Positions 12,645-24,186 of a DNA stretch of 64,000 bases are shown one piece after another (within the stretch, counting starts at the first letter, position 1; each line of letters starts with the position of its first letter). This DNA comes from Eublepharis macularius (Eukaryota; Chordata; Lepidosauria; Squamata; Eublepharidae), in contig NC_072793.1 in NCBI RefSeq assembly GCF_028583425.1, positions 173,453,681 through 173,517,680 on the forward strand. Direction: 5' to 3'. The notes beneath the pieces were generated by a model. That model searched no databases. It worked only from the letters and a program-made list of their open reading frames with translations, and had not been told where the DNA came from. The position numbers and the translations under genes are program-made.

Positions 12645-13016
12645 CAGGGCTTTTTTTTTTCAGCTGGAAAGTGGTGGAATAGAGTTCCAGAAACTCTTGA
12701 AAATGGACACATGGCTGGTGGCCCTGCCCCCTGATCTCCAGATGGAGGGGAGTTTAGATTGCCCTCCACGCTGCTGGAGTGGCGCAGAGGGCAATATATA
12801 CTCCCCCTCTGTCTGGAGATCAGGGGGTGGGGATTTAAACTTTTAAAAACAACCGCCTTGTTCCAGCTGAAACAAAGTGACGTCATTGGTCCTGGGAGTG
12901 TGCACGCACTTTGCACGCCCAAATGTGGCACTAAGGCACCACCTCCTGCCAAGAGTTGCCCCCTGTGCTGGCAACCCACTGAGTTCCAACACCTCTTTTC
13001 CCAGAAAAAAAGCTTG
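12645..13016. mobile_element. hAT-type MITE, 372 bp
   Basis: Imperfect inverted ends (cagggcttttttttt... and ...aaaaaaagcttg, with ggtggaatagagttcc matching ggtgttggaactc in reverse). The flanks gccggatg (12637-12644) and gttggaag (13017-13024) fit an aged 8-bp duplication. Gene B's flank at 24183-24205 has the unbroken sequence ggttggaagag. Confidence 0.6.
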
Positions 13017-13260
13017 GTTGGAAGGGATCTCTAGGGTCATCTAGTCCAACCCCCTGCACAATGCAGGAAATTCACAATTACCACCCCCCCCCCCCAAACA
13101 CACACATCCAGTGACCCTTGCTCCATGCCCAGAAGATTGCAAAACACCGTCAGGATCCCTAGCGAAACTGGCCTGGGCGAAATTGTTACCTGATTCCAAG
13201 GTGGCGATTGGCATTACCCTGGGCATGTAAGAAAAGCCACAAGAACTAAGCACCTCCTGC
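13017..13260 (-). mobile_element. CR1 LINE 3' fragment
   Basis: Contains ttggaagggatctctaggg, tcatctagtccaacccc and cctgcacaatgcaggaaattc, typical of amniote CR1 3' regions. Its paralogue is 24187-24480. A poly(C) run lies at 13083-13094. Strand is uncertain. Confidence 0.55.
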
Positions 13261-13554
13261 CCTCCCTCTCATGGTCTGCCTGGGTTCACAGAATCAGCAT
13301 TGCTCTCAGGTGTACCCTGAAAATCTTGTTGATCTCTGGTGCCACTGGTCTCAAATCCTGCACAGCTAGCTACCTACACATTTTTAATAGCTGAGACCCT
13401 TCAAAAATCCTTAATAAGATTGATACTATCTGTATACATTTACCTACTACTAAGGTTTATGAGTTTATGCCTGGTAGTAAAGTCTCTTTCTCTACCATCC
13501 GTTCTCATGGTCTTTCTCATTCTTCACCAGTTCAAGGTAAGTATAAAATTTCAG
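13261..13554. other. Spacer, no feature recognised
   Basis: Unique-looking sequence between the CR1 fragment and the next L1. It continues at 15214-15560 beyond that insertion. I could not assign it. Confidence 0.3.
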
Positions 13555-15196
13555 CAGATGGAATAAGGACTGGATGTATTACTTTACAGGAAGAAAGAAG
13601 AAAAAACAACGATAAGTTCCAGAAGAACACTTTGTGGCTTCTTATTTCTCCTCCTTTCTCTCCCTCTTTTTTTTTGTCTTTTATATAATACCATATACTT
13701 TGTATGTTCTTTGAAGAAACAAGGGGGGGGGATTGATGGAACTATAGAGCTTTCTGTCTTTACTACTGCCTTCCCCCCCCCCTTTCCCTCCTATTTTTGA
13801 AGGAAAGAAAGAAGGAGAAACGTGGAATATGACTTAGGTCTCCTCTATATGTTTAATGATATGCAATATAGATTTAATGAAAGTTTTAGAGGCTCTATAC
13901 TATGATAGACTTAGAATATCTACTGTCAAAGGGATAGTGATAATGTGTTAACTAGGCCCTTGAAGCTTGTTGACTACTTTTTAGATCTTAGCTTTCCTTT
14001 CCAGAATATAAATGAGCAAAATGACTATCTGCTCTTCCTAACCTTACTATTATGAAAACTCAAGTAAATAAGTGTAGATGGTTAAAAGAAAATAGATGAA
14101 GGAGCTCTTTTCTCTTTTCCAACCCATTTTATCAATATGAAAATCCAAGTAAATAAGTGTGGCTGGAATAAAGTAGATGAAAAAAACACTTCCTATAGAA
14201 TATAAATGTTTTTAAATCAAATGCTGATTTGGCCACTCCACCTATGAAATCCCAAGTACATAAGTCTGGAAGGCTTGGCCAGAACAGATGTAAGAAAGAG
14301 GAAAATTAGCACAAAAATGCTCCTCTATATAGAAGTATTTCACTGTTTTGTTGATACCCTTTGCTGTACTATTTCCATTTTCCACCCCTGGATTGATACA
14401 GCTTTCTTTCTTTACTACAGCCCTTTTTTTCCTTTCTATTTTTGAAGGAAAGTGAAATGTGGAATATGACAGATCTCTATATGTTTAATGGTATGTAATA
14501 TAGACTTAATGAAAGTTTTAGAGGCTCTGTATTATGATAGATTTTGAATATCTACTGTCAAAGGGATAGTGATAATGTGTTAATTGGGCCCTTGAAGCTT
14601 TTAAAACTATTTTTTAGATCTTAGCTTTCCTTTCCAGAATATAAATAAGTGGTTAACCTAATGACCATCTGCTCTTCTTAACCTTACGATTATGAAAACC
14701 CAAGTAAATAAGATGGTTAAGATAGGACAGATGAAGGAGCTTGTTTTTTTTCCACAGCCAATCTTATCAGTATGAAAATCCAGGTAAATAGGTTTAGCTG
14801 GAATAAAATAGATGAAAGAAACACCTCCTATAGAATATTGATTTATTGATACCCTTTGCTCTACTATTGTTTTATTTCTGTTTTAATTGTTTTACTGAAA
14901 CCCTTTGTTATACTATTTCCATTTTCTACTCCTGGATTGAACTATCTACAATATATATAAAAGACTGTTAGAAATAATACAAGGAAGAGGATAAGTGGAT
15001 TAAAAAGTATAGAAAATAATGGTTCTAGAAAACAAAAGGGAAACTTGAAGGTATATGGGGCGTTAACTATATATGTAGTGGCTTTATACATCTGGATTGA
15101 TGGATATTTGTATATGAATTTGCTAAAAGTTGGTGCCTTGTTGTAACCCCTCCCTGTTTACTAAAAACCCAATAAAATTGGATACATAAAAAAAGA
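13555..15196 (+). mobile_element. L1-type LINE 3' UTR insertion with internal duplication
   Basis: A perfect 17-bp target duplication, taagtataaaatttcag, lies at 13538-13554 and 15197-15213. The 3' end carries ccaataaaattgg and an A-rich tail. Inside, about 13800-14340 and 14440-14880 are diverged direct repeats (both contain ctactgtcaaagggatagtg). No reverse-transcriptase coding part is present: it is 5'-truncated. Confidence 0.7.
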
Positions 15197-15690
15197 TAAG
15201 TATAAAATTTCAGTGATTACTTGTCCGTATCAAGGTCGCATTATAAACTGGAATCGAAAATGGCAAATTAAAGAACAGGCTCTCTCTTGAATTGTCATCC
15301 AGGAGATACTTACTTAAAATATTTTGTCAGGCTTCCAGAATCCCTATGTGAGAGCAATTGGACTCTAATTTTATTCAAAAAAAATTCCTGCATTAATTTT
15401 TGCTAAACCTCATTGGTTAAATCCGCATGAGATTTATCCCCAAAGATGTATTTGTAACCCAGTTTTAACCCCTCGATTCCTCCCTAATCAGGATGTATAT
15501 AAAGTTGCTAGACCTCTGGTTTCTAGGGGGATGGCATCCAAATCAGATTGATAAACTTTTGAAAGATCTAAGAATAATCCCTGTCCATTTAAGGAAGATT
15601 AAGCTGCTTTTGTCTGCGACCACCGCAGCCACTGTCAGAACAAAGTTTCCCCTTGGGAGGGAGCAGCGCTACCAAGGCATGGGGATTCAC

Positions 15691-15888
15691 AGGGTTGCCA
15701 GCCCCAGGTTGGGAAATTCCTGCAGATTTTGAGGATGAAGCCTGGGGGGCTGAAGGGGTTTGAGAAGAAGACAGAACTCAGCATGGTCTAATGCCATAGA
15801 GTTCACCCTCCAAAGCAGCTACTTTCTCCAGGGGAACTAATCTCTGTGGCCTGGAGATCAGGTGCAATTCCTGGAGACTGGCAACGCT
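15691..15888. mobile_element. GTTGCCAG-type MITE (upstream of gene B)
   Basis: About 198 bp with ends agggTTGCCAG and CTGGCAAcgct in inverted relation; same family as 598-1362 without the LTR. It sits at the same distance from the promoter block as in genes A and D, so it was copied with the gene. Confidence 0.7.
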
Positions 15889-15894
15889 AGAAGC

Positions 15895-16228
15895 TCGACG
15901 TGGCTCAAACCAGCCCTTTTTTGCTCTCTGGAAGGAGCTTCCATGAAAGGGTTAACGGGTCTCAGTTCCTAGAGAGGCAGGAAGTGAGGAGACCACGTGA
16001 CCCATCAGAGTACCTTCCTGCGCGAAGTTTCCCGTCCGGGAGTTGGGAAACGAGTGGGCGAAGGTGCGCTGGCGGAGTTGCGTCGGATTTTCCTCCTCGA
16101 AGTCGGGCATTCAACTCCTCTTCCCCGCGCAGAAGTGGCTTTGACGCGGGATTGGCAGGAAGGCGCCGATCCAGCCCTTGCCCGTGCCTGGCAGGGGAGG
16201 CGGGCGGCTGCCCGTGGCTCAGGGGAGG
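15895..16228 (+). promoter_or_regulatory. Gene B promoter / leader
   Basis: Matches gene A 1365-1712, including ttcctagagaggcaggaag and the CpG-rich run into the SCAN exon. Promoter role is inferred from conservation and position. Confidence 0.55.
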
Positions 16229-16630
16229 ATGAGGGCAGATGCGGGCCTGGGAGCGGGGAAGGGCCCCGAGGCCGGGAGCAGAAGCGGAGCGGAGGAAGGC
16301 CCCGCGCAGAAGGGCCCGGGGGACGAGGAGGAGCGCCCTTGGGACGCGCAGCGCCGGCGCTTCAGGCAGCTCCGCTACCGGGAGGCCGAGGGGCCCCGGC
16401 GGGTCTGCAGCCGCCTCCATCAGCTCTGCCGCCAGTGGCTGGAGCCCGAGAGGCGCAGCAAGCGGGAGATGCTGGACCTGGTGCTCCTGGAGCAGCTCCT
16501 GGCCGTCCTGCCCCCGGAGATGGAGCGCTGGGTGCGGGGCTGCGGGCCCGAGAGCAGCGCCCAGGCGGTGGCCCTGGCCGAGGGCTTCCTCCTGAGCCAG
16601 GCAGAGGGCGAGGAGCAGGAGCCGCAGCAG
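16229..16630 (+). CDS. Gene B exon 1: SCAN domain
   Basis: ATG at 16229 in the same context as gene A; 134 codons ending EEQEPQQ before gtgagg. The leader lacks three residues present in A ([10 protein letters not shown] against [13 protein letters not shown]). SCAN domain covers about residues 39-127 and differs from A by single residues (GPRRVCS for GPRGACS). Full gene B reading frame is 1902 nt, 633 aa, with no break. It has the same role as gene A: a SCAN-dimerising nuclear zinc-finger factor. Confidence 0.93.
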
Positions 16631-16779
16631 GTGAGGGGGCTTCGCCAGGGAGTGTGGCTGGGGCACGGGATACGACCCTGGGCGGCCATACAATCCACAT
16701 TAAGGAACCCCCTCCCCAGCCTGTTCCCTCTTCCTCTTCTCATCCGTTTCCCCTTTCTGGGATCTCACTTCTGTTTCAG

Positions 16780-16828
16780 GGGCAGGAGCAGATCCGGCAG
16801 GAGCATCACCACAAAACACCTTTGCGGG
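16780..16828 (+). CDS. Gene B exon 2 (49 nt linker)
   Basis: [16 protein letters not shown] plus one base, between ctgtttcag and gtaaga. Phase agrees with neighbours. Confidence 0.85.
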
Positions 16829-18079
16829 GTAAGATCTAAAAGGGTGTTCCCCTTGAGGGTACGTGGGCTGCTTTCGTGCCCCTTTAATTTTTGGTAGGAA
16901 AGATGCTCTGTTCCAGCTTTTCAGTTGAGAAGTTTCTGTTTTGAGAAGTGGGTCGATTTAAAATCAGACCAAGATGAAGAAAATTGATAGGAATTAACCA
17001 TGATAATAATGTAAGAGGGACTCTATTAACTGTACAGGAAAAAAATTCAATGTAAACATTTCCAGCCCACCTCCCTTCTGGCACTAGCCGGCAGGGGGGT
17101 GAGGGCAACGCTGCCTCCAAATTCAAATAATGATAATTAATGTCAAAAATTGAGGAGATACAGTAAGTTGAGCCAATAAGGAAAGGATCAACATTAAAGG
17201 CTTTAAGCAGCTCCTATCCTGCAGTCACCAAATCACAATTGCCCAATACTTGTCAAGAGCTTTTTCCTTACTCAGTTTACCACAGGGCAAGGAACACAAG
17301 CAGTTGACAAACCTCAAAAGGCTGCTAGTGGAATAGGGCTATCACTGGTTGTCAAAACCTTGCTCTTTCCTAATGGTAATGAAGGGGACCAAAAAGATTT
17401 GGTCAAAAAGTGGCCTTGGATCAACCTGTAAATACCTGTATTTGGCAGTGTGACATCACTGGGCTTCTTCTGTATATATATTCCATGACACTTGTTGGTT
17501 TCCATGGTTGTTGTTATTATATCTTCATTTATAATCTGCCTTTCTCACTGGGACTCAAGGCAAATTATAACTATGATAAAAAAAACCCTTTTCAATCAGT
17601 AAGAGCATTACAAGATCTGAGAGCTGCAGTTGGACTGGGATTGTAGAGCAGGGGAAAATTCCAGAACAGCCATTGCAAGTACAATACAGGTGATGTGTTG
17701 GTGGTGTCTCATCCTGTGACGCCTAGCTAGGATGACAAGAGGGTAACTGTTGGTACTTTGCCAATAGCAAGGGCTGACTTTTTTGGTTGGTGCCATTCTA
17801 GCCGACATGCCAAGAAATTCTGGGACGGGAGCTGCGGTGCTGTTGGGGGATTTAGAACTCCCTGTTCCTGGCATTTCAGACAAACAGGCCATTTTTTTAC
17901 AGCTGATGAGTGTAGCAAGGTTGGGTTTATCAAATGTCTGGAAGCAAAAAATTATCGGAAACCAGGATGCAAAGATAGTTTTGACCATGAACCAAGAGAA
18001 GGAGAATCTTTCCAGGAACTGAAATACTAAAGACTTGTAAAGGACAGAATGCATTCCAGTTGTCTTTCAATTCTTCTAG

Positions 18080-18159
18080 GTGGTGCCTTTAAAACAGTGA
18101 TACCTTCTTTGGCATCAATTTGTGGGCTACAGAAAGCCGCTTCCATGCAGCAGGACTCA
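18080..18159 (+). CDS. Gene B exon 3 (80 nt)
   Basis: Follows ttcttctag and precedes gtaagt. Reads GAFKTVIPSLASICGLQKAA then SMQQDS. The lineup with gene A is residue for residue. Confidence 0.85.
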
Positions 18160-18390
18160 GTAAGTGTGGAACTGGGGATCCAGACCCTGGGTGCCTCCCT
18201 CCACCCCCACCTACCCCAGGTCAGAAAGAATCTCTCTCTTGTTCTCTTTTTGCCTCTTTCCCCTTCCTGCTATCTGTCCTGCTTACTAGGCAGAAAATGA
18301 AAAGGTCTCATAGAGGTTTGAATCCTGAAAGCAAACATCTTATTGTAGATCCCTTAGAAGTTTGCCCTTAGCAGTTCTTTCTCTTTTCAG

Positions 18391-18517
18391 GGCCTGGTGA
18401 CCTTTGAGGAGGTGTCTGTGCACTTCACCGAGGAGGAGTGGGCCCTGCTGGATCCGGACCAAAGACGTCTTCACAAGGAAGTCATGGAGGAAAACTGTCA
18501 GAATGTGGCCTCTGTGG
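18391..18517 (+). CDS. Gene B exon 4: KRAB-A box
   Basis: 127 nt; [20 protein letters not shown] then [25 protein letters not shown] stands in place of the canonical MLE. Ends before gtaagg and leaves one base for the split Glu codon. Confidence 0.92.
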
Positions 18518-19908
18518 GTAAGGTTGTGCTTTGTCTTGTTTCATAGGTGCTTAAGGAGTGAGTGATGCAGAAAAGATGCCGTTTGTCAGTACCCTAGATC
18601 TGGGAGATGAATAAAGCATTCTATTCCAACTCAGAAATTCATGAAGAAAGCCAAATGTATATAGCAAAAATAAACTTCCAGTAAATTCAGTTAAAAGCTT
18701 TGTCGAGCGCTGTTGGACTTTGCGCCGCCCATCTCACCTTTGTAGCAGCAGGCTTTCCCGGCCCTCACTCTTTGCCTACAGCAGCCTGGGGCCTGGGGTA
18801 GCCTTACCTCTTCCTGAGGAGGACTGTGGGTGTGGCCCAGGAACAGTCTGGCTGGCAGAACCACAGCTTGAGCTTGGAGGGAACAGGCCCCAGGACAGCA
18901 GGGAATGCAGGGGTGAGGCCTGGGCAGGCCTGACTGGGGAGTGGTTGAGCAAACCAGCCCTGGATGAGTGGGAAGGGGGGGAGCCAGGAAAGGTGAAGGC
19001 TGACATAGCCCAGCCAACTGAGGAGAGGGCCATTCAAGAGGTCCAGGGCAGAATTGGAAGGAAGCCCAGGGGCATGACAAGAAAATCCTATATAAGTGAT
19101 TCCCTGTGATGGTTGAGGATGGTGGCTGGGAGTCAGCTCCGGAGAAGCTGTGTTCCTCAGTCATTAGAAGGGACAAGGCGGTGCAGTCCCCTTCTCTGGC
19201 TGGCCTGAGTCCTGAGGATGCCCACCTGCTGGGGGCACAGGCGAAGGAGGGCCTCACAAGCCTTTGTGGCACCAATTGAGAGAAAGGAACTTGATCAAAT
19301 CTCTTAGTATTTAATGCAGCAGTCTTTGAAGTTGCTCCAGTTGGTCCACCTAGACTAGTAACATCTCTTCTGATTATTAGCGGAACTTTGGAGAGAAAGG
19401 GCACGATTGGACCTTGTATGTGATGCAAAGCAAGGCTGATGATGTGTTGGGGGGGGCAACAGGCCCGCCCTTTATTGGTTGGTTTCTGTGATTTCTTGTC
19501 TCTTATTCTGCCCTTCTTTCAAACTGCACAAAACAGCATTTGTGAGGTGAGAGATCTGCCAGAGGTCCAGCCTAGGTCTAGACCAGCCTTCCATTACTCA
19601 CAGCAGCCAACTAGAGTCCCTGGAAGGTTTGCAAACAGAGAAGCAGAGCCAAGGTCTCGATCTGGGACTGTCATGTGGGCAACCAGCCTTCAGAGAGATG
19701 CTGCCTCCAACCACAGAGGTTCCACTGCATCATCTTATCTCTGACAAAACTACCATACATGAAAAAGCAACAGCTGAATAACACATTGCATAGTTTTTCT
19801 GCTCTTTAAGTGATTTCTATCCTGTCATCATGAAGAGCAGTAAATGGCCTTCTTGCCTTGATTCCGCATTTGTTTTAAGTTCTTACTAACCTTTTCTCTT
19901 TATTCCAG
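18518..19908 (+). other. Gene B intron 4
   Basis: Lacks the Helitron-like insertion seen in gene A at 4155-8426. It contains the shared block with cctatataagtgattccctg (from 19088) and no supported exon. Confidence 0.6.
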
Positions 19909-21152
19909 AGCCTGATGGACCCCCGGAAAAGCTCAAGGGAGGACCACAACAGCTCCCTTTGGAAGGGAAGCAACAAAGAAGACGCACTGGAACAGACCAG
20001 AAGAGGGGGAGTGAATCCTCTGCTTCTCAGGGTCCTGAATCCCAGGACTTCTCCCCAGACCAAGGAAAGATCAGTTGCCCTGTGTGTGGGAAAACATTCA
20101 GATATAAATCATTGTGTGATAGACACTGGAAAATCCACACGGGGGAGAGACCATATAGATGTTTGGAGTGTGGAAAGGCCTTTGTTCGGAAGGAACACCT
20201 TTTGGAACACAAAAACATTCATACAGGGCAGAAACCTCATAAATGCTTGGAGTGTGGTAAGAGCTTTGCCCGGAGTAAAGATATTACTATCCATCGTCGA
20301 ATCCACACAGGGGAGAAACCATTTAAATGTCTGGAGTGTGGAAAGAGGTTTACTCAGAGTGCCCACCTTACTGTACATCAACGTTTCCACACAGGGGAGA
20401 AACCATACAAATGTCCTGAGTGTGAAAAGAGCTTTGCTTGGAGTAAAGATCTTACATCCCATCAGCGAACCCACACAGGGGAGAAACCATATAAATGCTT
20501 GGAATGTGGCAGGAGCTTTGCTTTCATTGGAGGACTTGCTCGTCATCGACAGATCCACACAGGGGAGAAACCATTTCAATGCTTGGAGTGTGGCAAGAGC
20601 TTTGCTCAAAGTGCGTACCTTACTGTCCATCAGCGTATCCACACAGGGGAGAAACCATATAAATGTTTGGAGTGTGGAAAAAGCTTTGCTCAGAGGATAC
20701 AGCTTACTGTCCATCGACAAATCCACATAGGGGAGAAACCATATACATGTTCTGACTGTGAAAAAAGCTTTTCTCGGAGTAAAGAATTTACTCTCCATCA
20801 ACGAATCCACACAGGAGAGAAACCATACAAATGTTCTGAGTGTGGCAAGAACTTTGCTCGAAGTGCATACCTTACTGTCCATCAACGTAGCCACAAACGG
20901 AAGAAACTATATATATGCTTGACTTGTGGAAAGACCTTCAACCAAAACACAGAGCTTAACTACCATAAGAGAGTCCACGAAGAAGAGAAATCATCTGTAT
21001 ATTTGGAGTGTGGAAAAGACTTTGGTGGGAATGGATCTCTTTCTGTCCCTCAGCATATCCACACAGGAGGAACCATACCCTGTCTTCCTTCTCAACACGG
21101 ATCTGAAATGACTTATATTGTTCTCCTGTCTTCCATTTGTTCCTCCCAGTAA
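19909..21152 (+). CDS. Gene B exon 5: C2H2 zinc-finger array
   Basis: Starts after tttattccag with the same phase as A. Leader [20 protein letters not shown], then eleven canonical C2H2 fingers (first [11 protein letters not shown], last CLTCGKTFNQNTELNYH) and a twelfth that has lost its first Cys and one His (VYLECGKDFGGNGSLSVPQH). TGEKPYKC-type linkers join them. Tail TIPCLPSQHGSEMTYIVLLS... ends at TAA 21150-21152. Finger 6 is [14 protein letters not shown], a signature also in A finger 7 and D fingers 8 and 12. No frameshift: it is the intact sister of gene A. Targets unknown. Confidence 0.93.
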
Positions 21153-21250
21153 CCCTGCTGAAAGGAAAGTTAGGCTGAGAACAAGTCGCTGGCCCACAGC
21201 CAGCCACCAACTTTCAGAGGCATCAGTGGGGTTTGAACTTGGACTGACAC
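21140..21250 (-). mobile_element. tRNA-derived SINE body fragment
   Basis: Contains gctgagaacaagtcgctggc then ccacagccagccaccaactt, like the minus-strand SINE at 36160-36240. It overlaps gene B's 3' end; gene D has the same at 46490-46600. Part of the 3' UTR is therefore SINE-derived. Confidence 0.45.
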
Positions 21251-21600
21251 TCCAACTGCTTGCTGGAAACCAACATCAAGACAATTCACACTGTGTTTGA
21301 GTGTGAATGTTGGACAAGGGAGAAAGCTGACAAAAAGAAAACTGACTCATTTGACAAGTGGTATTGGAGGAGATTTTTACAGATACTATCGTACCATCAT
21401 ACTTTGGTCACATCATGAGAAGACAAAACTCACTGGAGAAGACAATAATGCTAGGAAAGGTGGAAGGCTTGACTCAGTAGCCACGGCCTCCAGTTTGCAG
21501 AGCCTGAGCAAGGTTGTTAATGATAGGACATTTTGGAGGTTAGTTCATTGGCTTGATGGCAGACCTCACTCATTCACTCGCACATGCACTTGCACCCGCA
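21251..21600 (+). mobile_element. BovB (RTE) LINE 3' fragment
   Basis: Carries gtattggaggagatttttac, tttggtcacatcatgagaag, caataatgctaggaaagg, and the tail aggacattttggagg then ggcttgatggcagac. These are the end of the BovB ORF and its 3' tail. It is decayed and 5'-truncated. BovB is abundant in squamates. The matching copy after gene D is 46585-47030. Confidence 0.75.
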
Positions 21601-21627
21601 TACACACACACACACACACACACACAG
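21600..21627. repeat. (CA)n microsatellite
   Basis: About thirteen CA dinucleotides at the end of the BovB tail, where such repeats are usual. Confidence 0.85.
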
Positions 21628-21726
21628 GTTTTACTTTCCATGTCTGTGCTTCCTTTCTCCCCAAAGTCAACACAAAAGAGGCTTACGTTGTTGTGGTCTC
21701 TCATTGCATCACAATACCTACCCTGT

Positions 21727-22080
21727 GAGTCCAGGGTAGGTATAGGCAACCATAGATTCCAATATGAAAAGTAGAGGGAGGGTCTGGAGATTACCCTGGC
21801 CAGGATGTCCATCCTGTTTGGCACTGCACCTCCTGTGATCATCCTGAAGCTGGTGTCCTGTATTGAGACTCCTCACATCAGTTGCTGAGGAGTTACGCAG
21901 ACCAAAGATGGATGGATGGAGACACAGATCGATTTCAGTGTCCCAGGAAGTGTTACCTGCTGTATACCTGCGCAAGTTCCTACCTCCCCAGCCTGATTGA
22001 GGTTGTAGTTATAGTTTCCCCAAGATGTAAGAACTCCAGTTCCATACTTATTCACAAAATCCAAGCACAAAGATTGATTA
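21727..22080. other. Spacer, nothing recognised
   Basis: No coding or repeat signal I can name between the SINE-like tail at 21640-21725 and the Helitron-like element. Confidence 0.3.
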
Positions 22081-22903
22081 CTGGAAAGAAAGCCCGTTGT
22101 GGAAAAAAATACAACGGGCTCTAGAGAGCGGGCAGGCAGGCATTCCCTCCTCCTCCGTCACTGATCTTGGCCAGTGAAGGAAGGGGGTGGACATTGCCAC
22201 CTGCTCCACACCCGATCTCAGCAACTGAAGGGGGGGTCAGCTCTGCTACCTGCTGCACACCTGATACACGTCGGGTAAAGGGGGGCAGGCATTGCCACCT
22301 GCTCCGCTCCTGATCCCAGCCGGGTGAAGGGAAAATGGGCATTGTCTTCTGCTTTGATTACGGCTGGGTGAAGGGGGGCAGGCATTGCTGCCTGCTCCAA
22401 GCCTGATCCTAGCTGGATGAAGGGGAGTGGGCATTGCCACCTGTTCCCTGCTGGGTGAAGGGAGGAGCGGGCATTACTTCTGTAATGATTCTGTAGGCAT
22501 AGCCGCCTGCTAGGCTCCTGATCCCAGCTGGGTGAAGGGGGGTGGGCATTGGCACCTGCTCCGCTCCTAATACCAGCTGGGTTAAGGCAGGGTCGGGCAT
22601 TGCCACCTGCTCCGCTTTTAATGCCAGTTGTGATAAGGCAGGGGTGGGCATTGCCACCTGCTTCACTCAATACCACCTGCTTCACTCAATACCAGCTGGG
22701 TTAAGGTGGGAGAGGGCATTGCCACCTGCTCCGCTCCCAATACCAGCTTGGTTAAGATGGGGGGGGCGGGCCTTTCCACCTGCTCTGCTCCTGATCCCAG
22801 CTGGGTGAAGGGGGGGGAGGGCATTGCCACCTTCTTCGCTTCGCTGGTGGTGCTGCAGGGTATAAAGTGAATCATCTGAAACACACTCTTTTATGTAGTA
22901 AGA
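22081..22903 (-). mobile_element. Compact Helitron-like element with minisatellite
   Basis: On the minus strand it starts TCttactacataa after an A, runs through tgtgtttcagatg and ctttataccctg, then about 14 minisatellite units (cagctgggtgaaggg / ggtggcaatgcc type, here reversed). It ends with the hairpin gcccgttgt/acaacgggc (22092-22119) and CCAG before a T. Both ends fit Helitron rules (5'-TC, 3' hairpin then CTRR, A|T target) with one base off at the 3' end. No Rep/helicase ORF: non-autonomous. Confidence 0.6.
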
Positions 22904-23188
22904 TATGTTTAAAAGTTCTGCACCCCCAAAAGCGCTTTAGACTCATCATACATCCTCAGGCAATTCTGACTTACCAGGGGGACCTGTTTCAGCCTCCTTT
23001 TGCTGAAATCAGGCCTGCTCAGGCATCATATGTACTCCTCTTTCCGGCATGGGATTCTTGTTTCTTTTTCAGGAGAAGGTGTCTGGTACACAAGGGACTC
23101 CTTTAGACCCTAGGCAGAGGCCCTGGCTCAAGAGGGCCAGACGGGAGCAAGGGAGAGAAGTGGGCACATTGAATGAGTATTGTTTAGT
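22904..23188. other. Spacer, nothing recognised
   Basis: No feature supported. Beyond 23188 the sequence rejoins the gene A 3' flank homology. Confidence 0.3.
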
Positions 23189-24091
23189 GGGTATGGAAAT
23201 CTCTGTTCTCACACTGATAAAGATGGCAACAGTTTGACAGTAGTAGCAAGTCTGCCAGCTAGAAGTGCTGGATCTAAGAAAATCACTTTTGCAGGCCTTG
23301 CTACTCTGGCACATGACTGTCTTGCTTAGGCCAATGGCTAATTTTCCTCCCAGAGTCTTTTTCAAAAGAGGGAGTGAGGGCTGATATCAGAAGGGGATAT
23401 CCACATTTTGGGTTGGTCAGATTTTATATTTCTTTTTAATTTTATTCTTCCTTTTGTTTCCAGTTTGATTGACTGCTGTGGTGGTGTAGTTATACTCTGC
23501 ATTTTTAATTTATTTGGATCTATTTCATTTGGTTTTATCTGTTTGATTTGGTTTTTAACTGTTGGACTGTTTTATTTTCCTTTGGTCTTATTGGTTCTGT
23601 TGGTCTTATCAGTTTTTGAGGTTCTCTTAAACTTCTTTCATTTGGGGGAGAGATTGACCCTGACATACACGAGTCATTTTCTTTCTTTTCTGAAGATGCT
23701 GAAAACTTTTAAGTCTAGCTGAGTACGATAGGAGAGGTTGGGAATTATCTCCCTCCATCCTTTGGGCTAGCCTCTAATTCTTTATTTGCTTGCTTAGCCG
23801 AAAAACGGAGGGATTTTTTTTTGCCTTTAATATAAGTAGAAAAAGAGGTTGCCTTTTTGAGCTGTCTAACTCTTTATATATGAAACAAAGCAGGCTGGAA
23901 AACGTTTTAAATGTTGGTGCTCCAGGTGGCTGTATTACAGTGTGTTAATGCAAATACTCTTGAAGTTGATCATGTTTGTAATTTCCCTGCTGCTTCAATT
24001 GCTTTGTTTAGTAGAGGGTTTATCCCCAGCAGGGAAAAAGATAGGCTGACCAGAGTGATATTTTAAAACTTCTTGCCTCAGGACCCTTTTT
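23189..24091 (+). other. Copy of gene A 3' flank without the L1
   Basis: Aligns with 10720-11086 and 12017-12535. The L1 at 11087-12000 is absent, so this is its empty site. No gene. Confidence 0.6.
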
Positions 24092-24186
24092 GATAGTTGG
24101 ATTTGAGTCCACTGGTACCTTAGAAGCCAACAAGATTTCCAGAGTGTCTGAAGAAGGGAGCTCTGACCCACGAAAGCTTATACCCT
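24092..24186 (+). mobile_element. Penelope-like fragment with hammerhead-like motif
   Basis: Paralogue of 12536-12632. Contains CTGAAGA, an imperfect stem (ggg...ccc), then CGAAAGC. GAAA is kept here, unlike the gene A copy. A fragment only. Confidence 0.4.

Noticed and set aside
13261-15560. A coding-like stretch around the L1 insertion
   Set aside because: Some protein-like text but no domain I can name; it may be an old retroelement remnant. Left unassigned.
15962-16693. Long antisense ORF across the SCAN exon, with a leucine-rich start like a signal peptide (also 1527-2159, 40858-41466, 58854-59378)
   Set aside because: It mirrors the GC-rich SCAN coding frame in all paralogues and has no splice sites or domain of its own. 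Open antisense frames are expected there.
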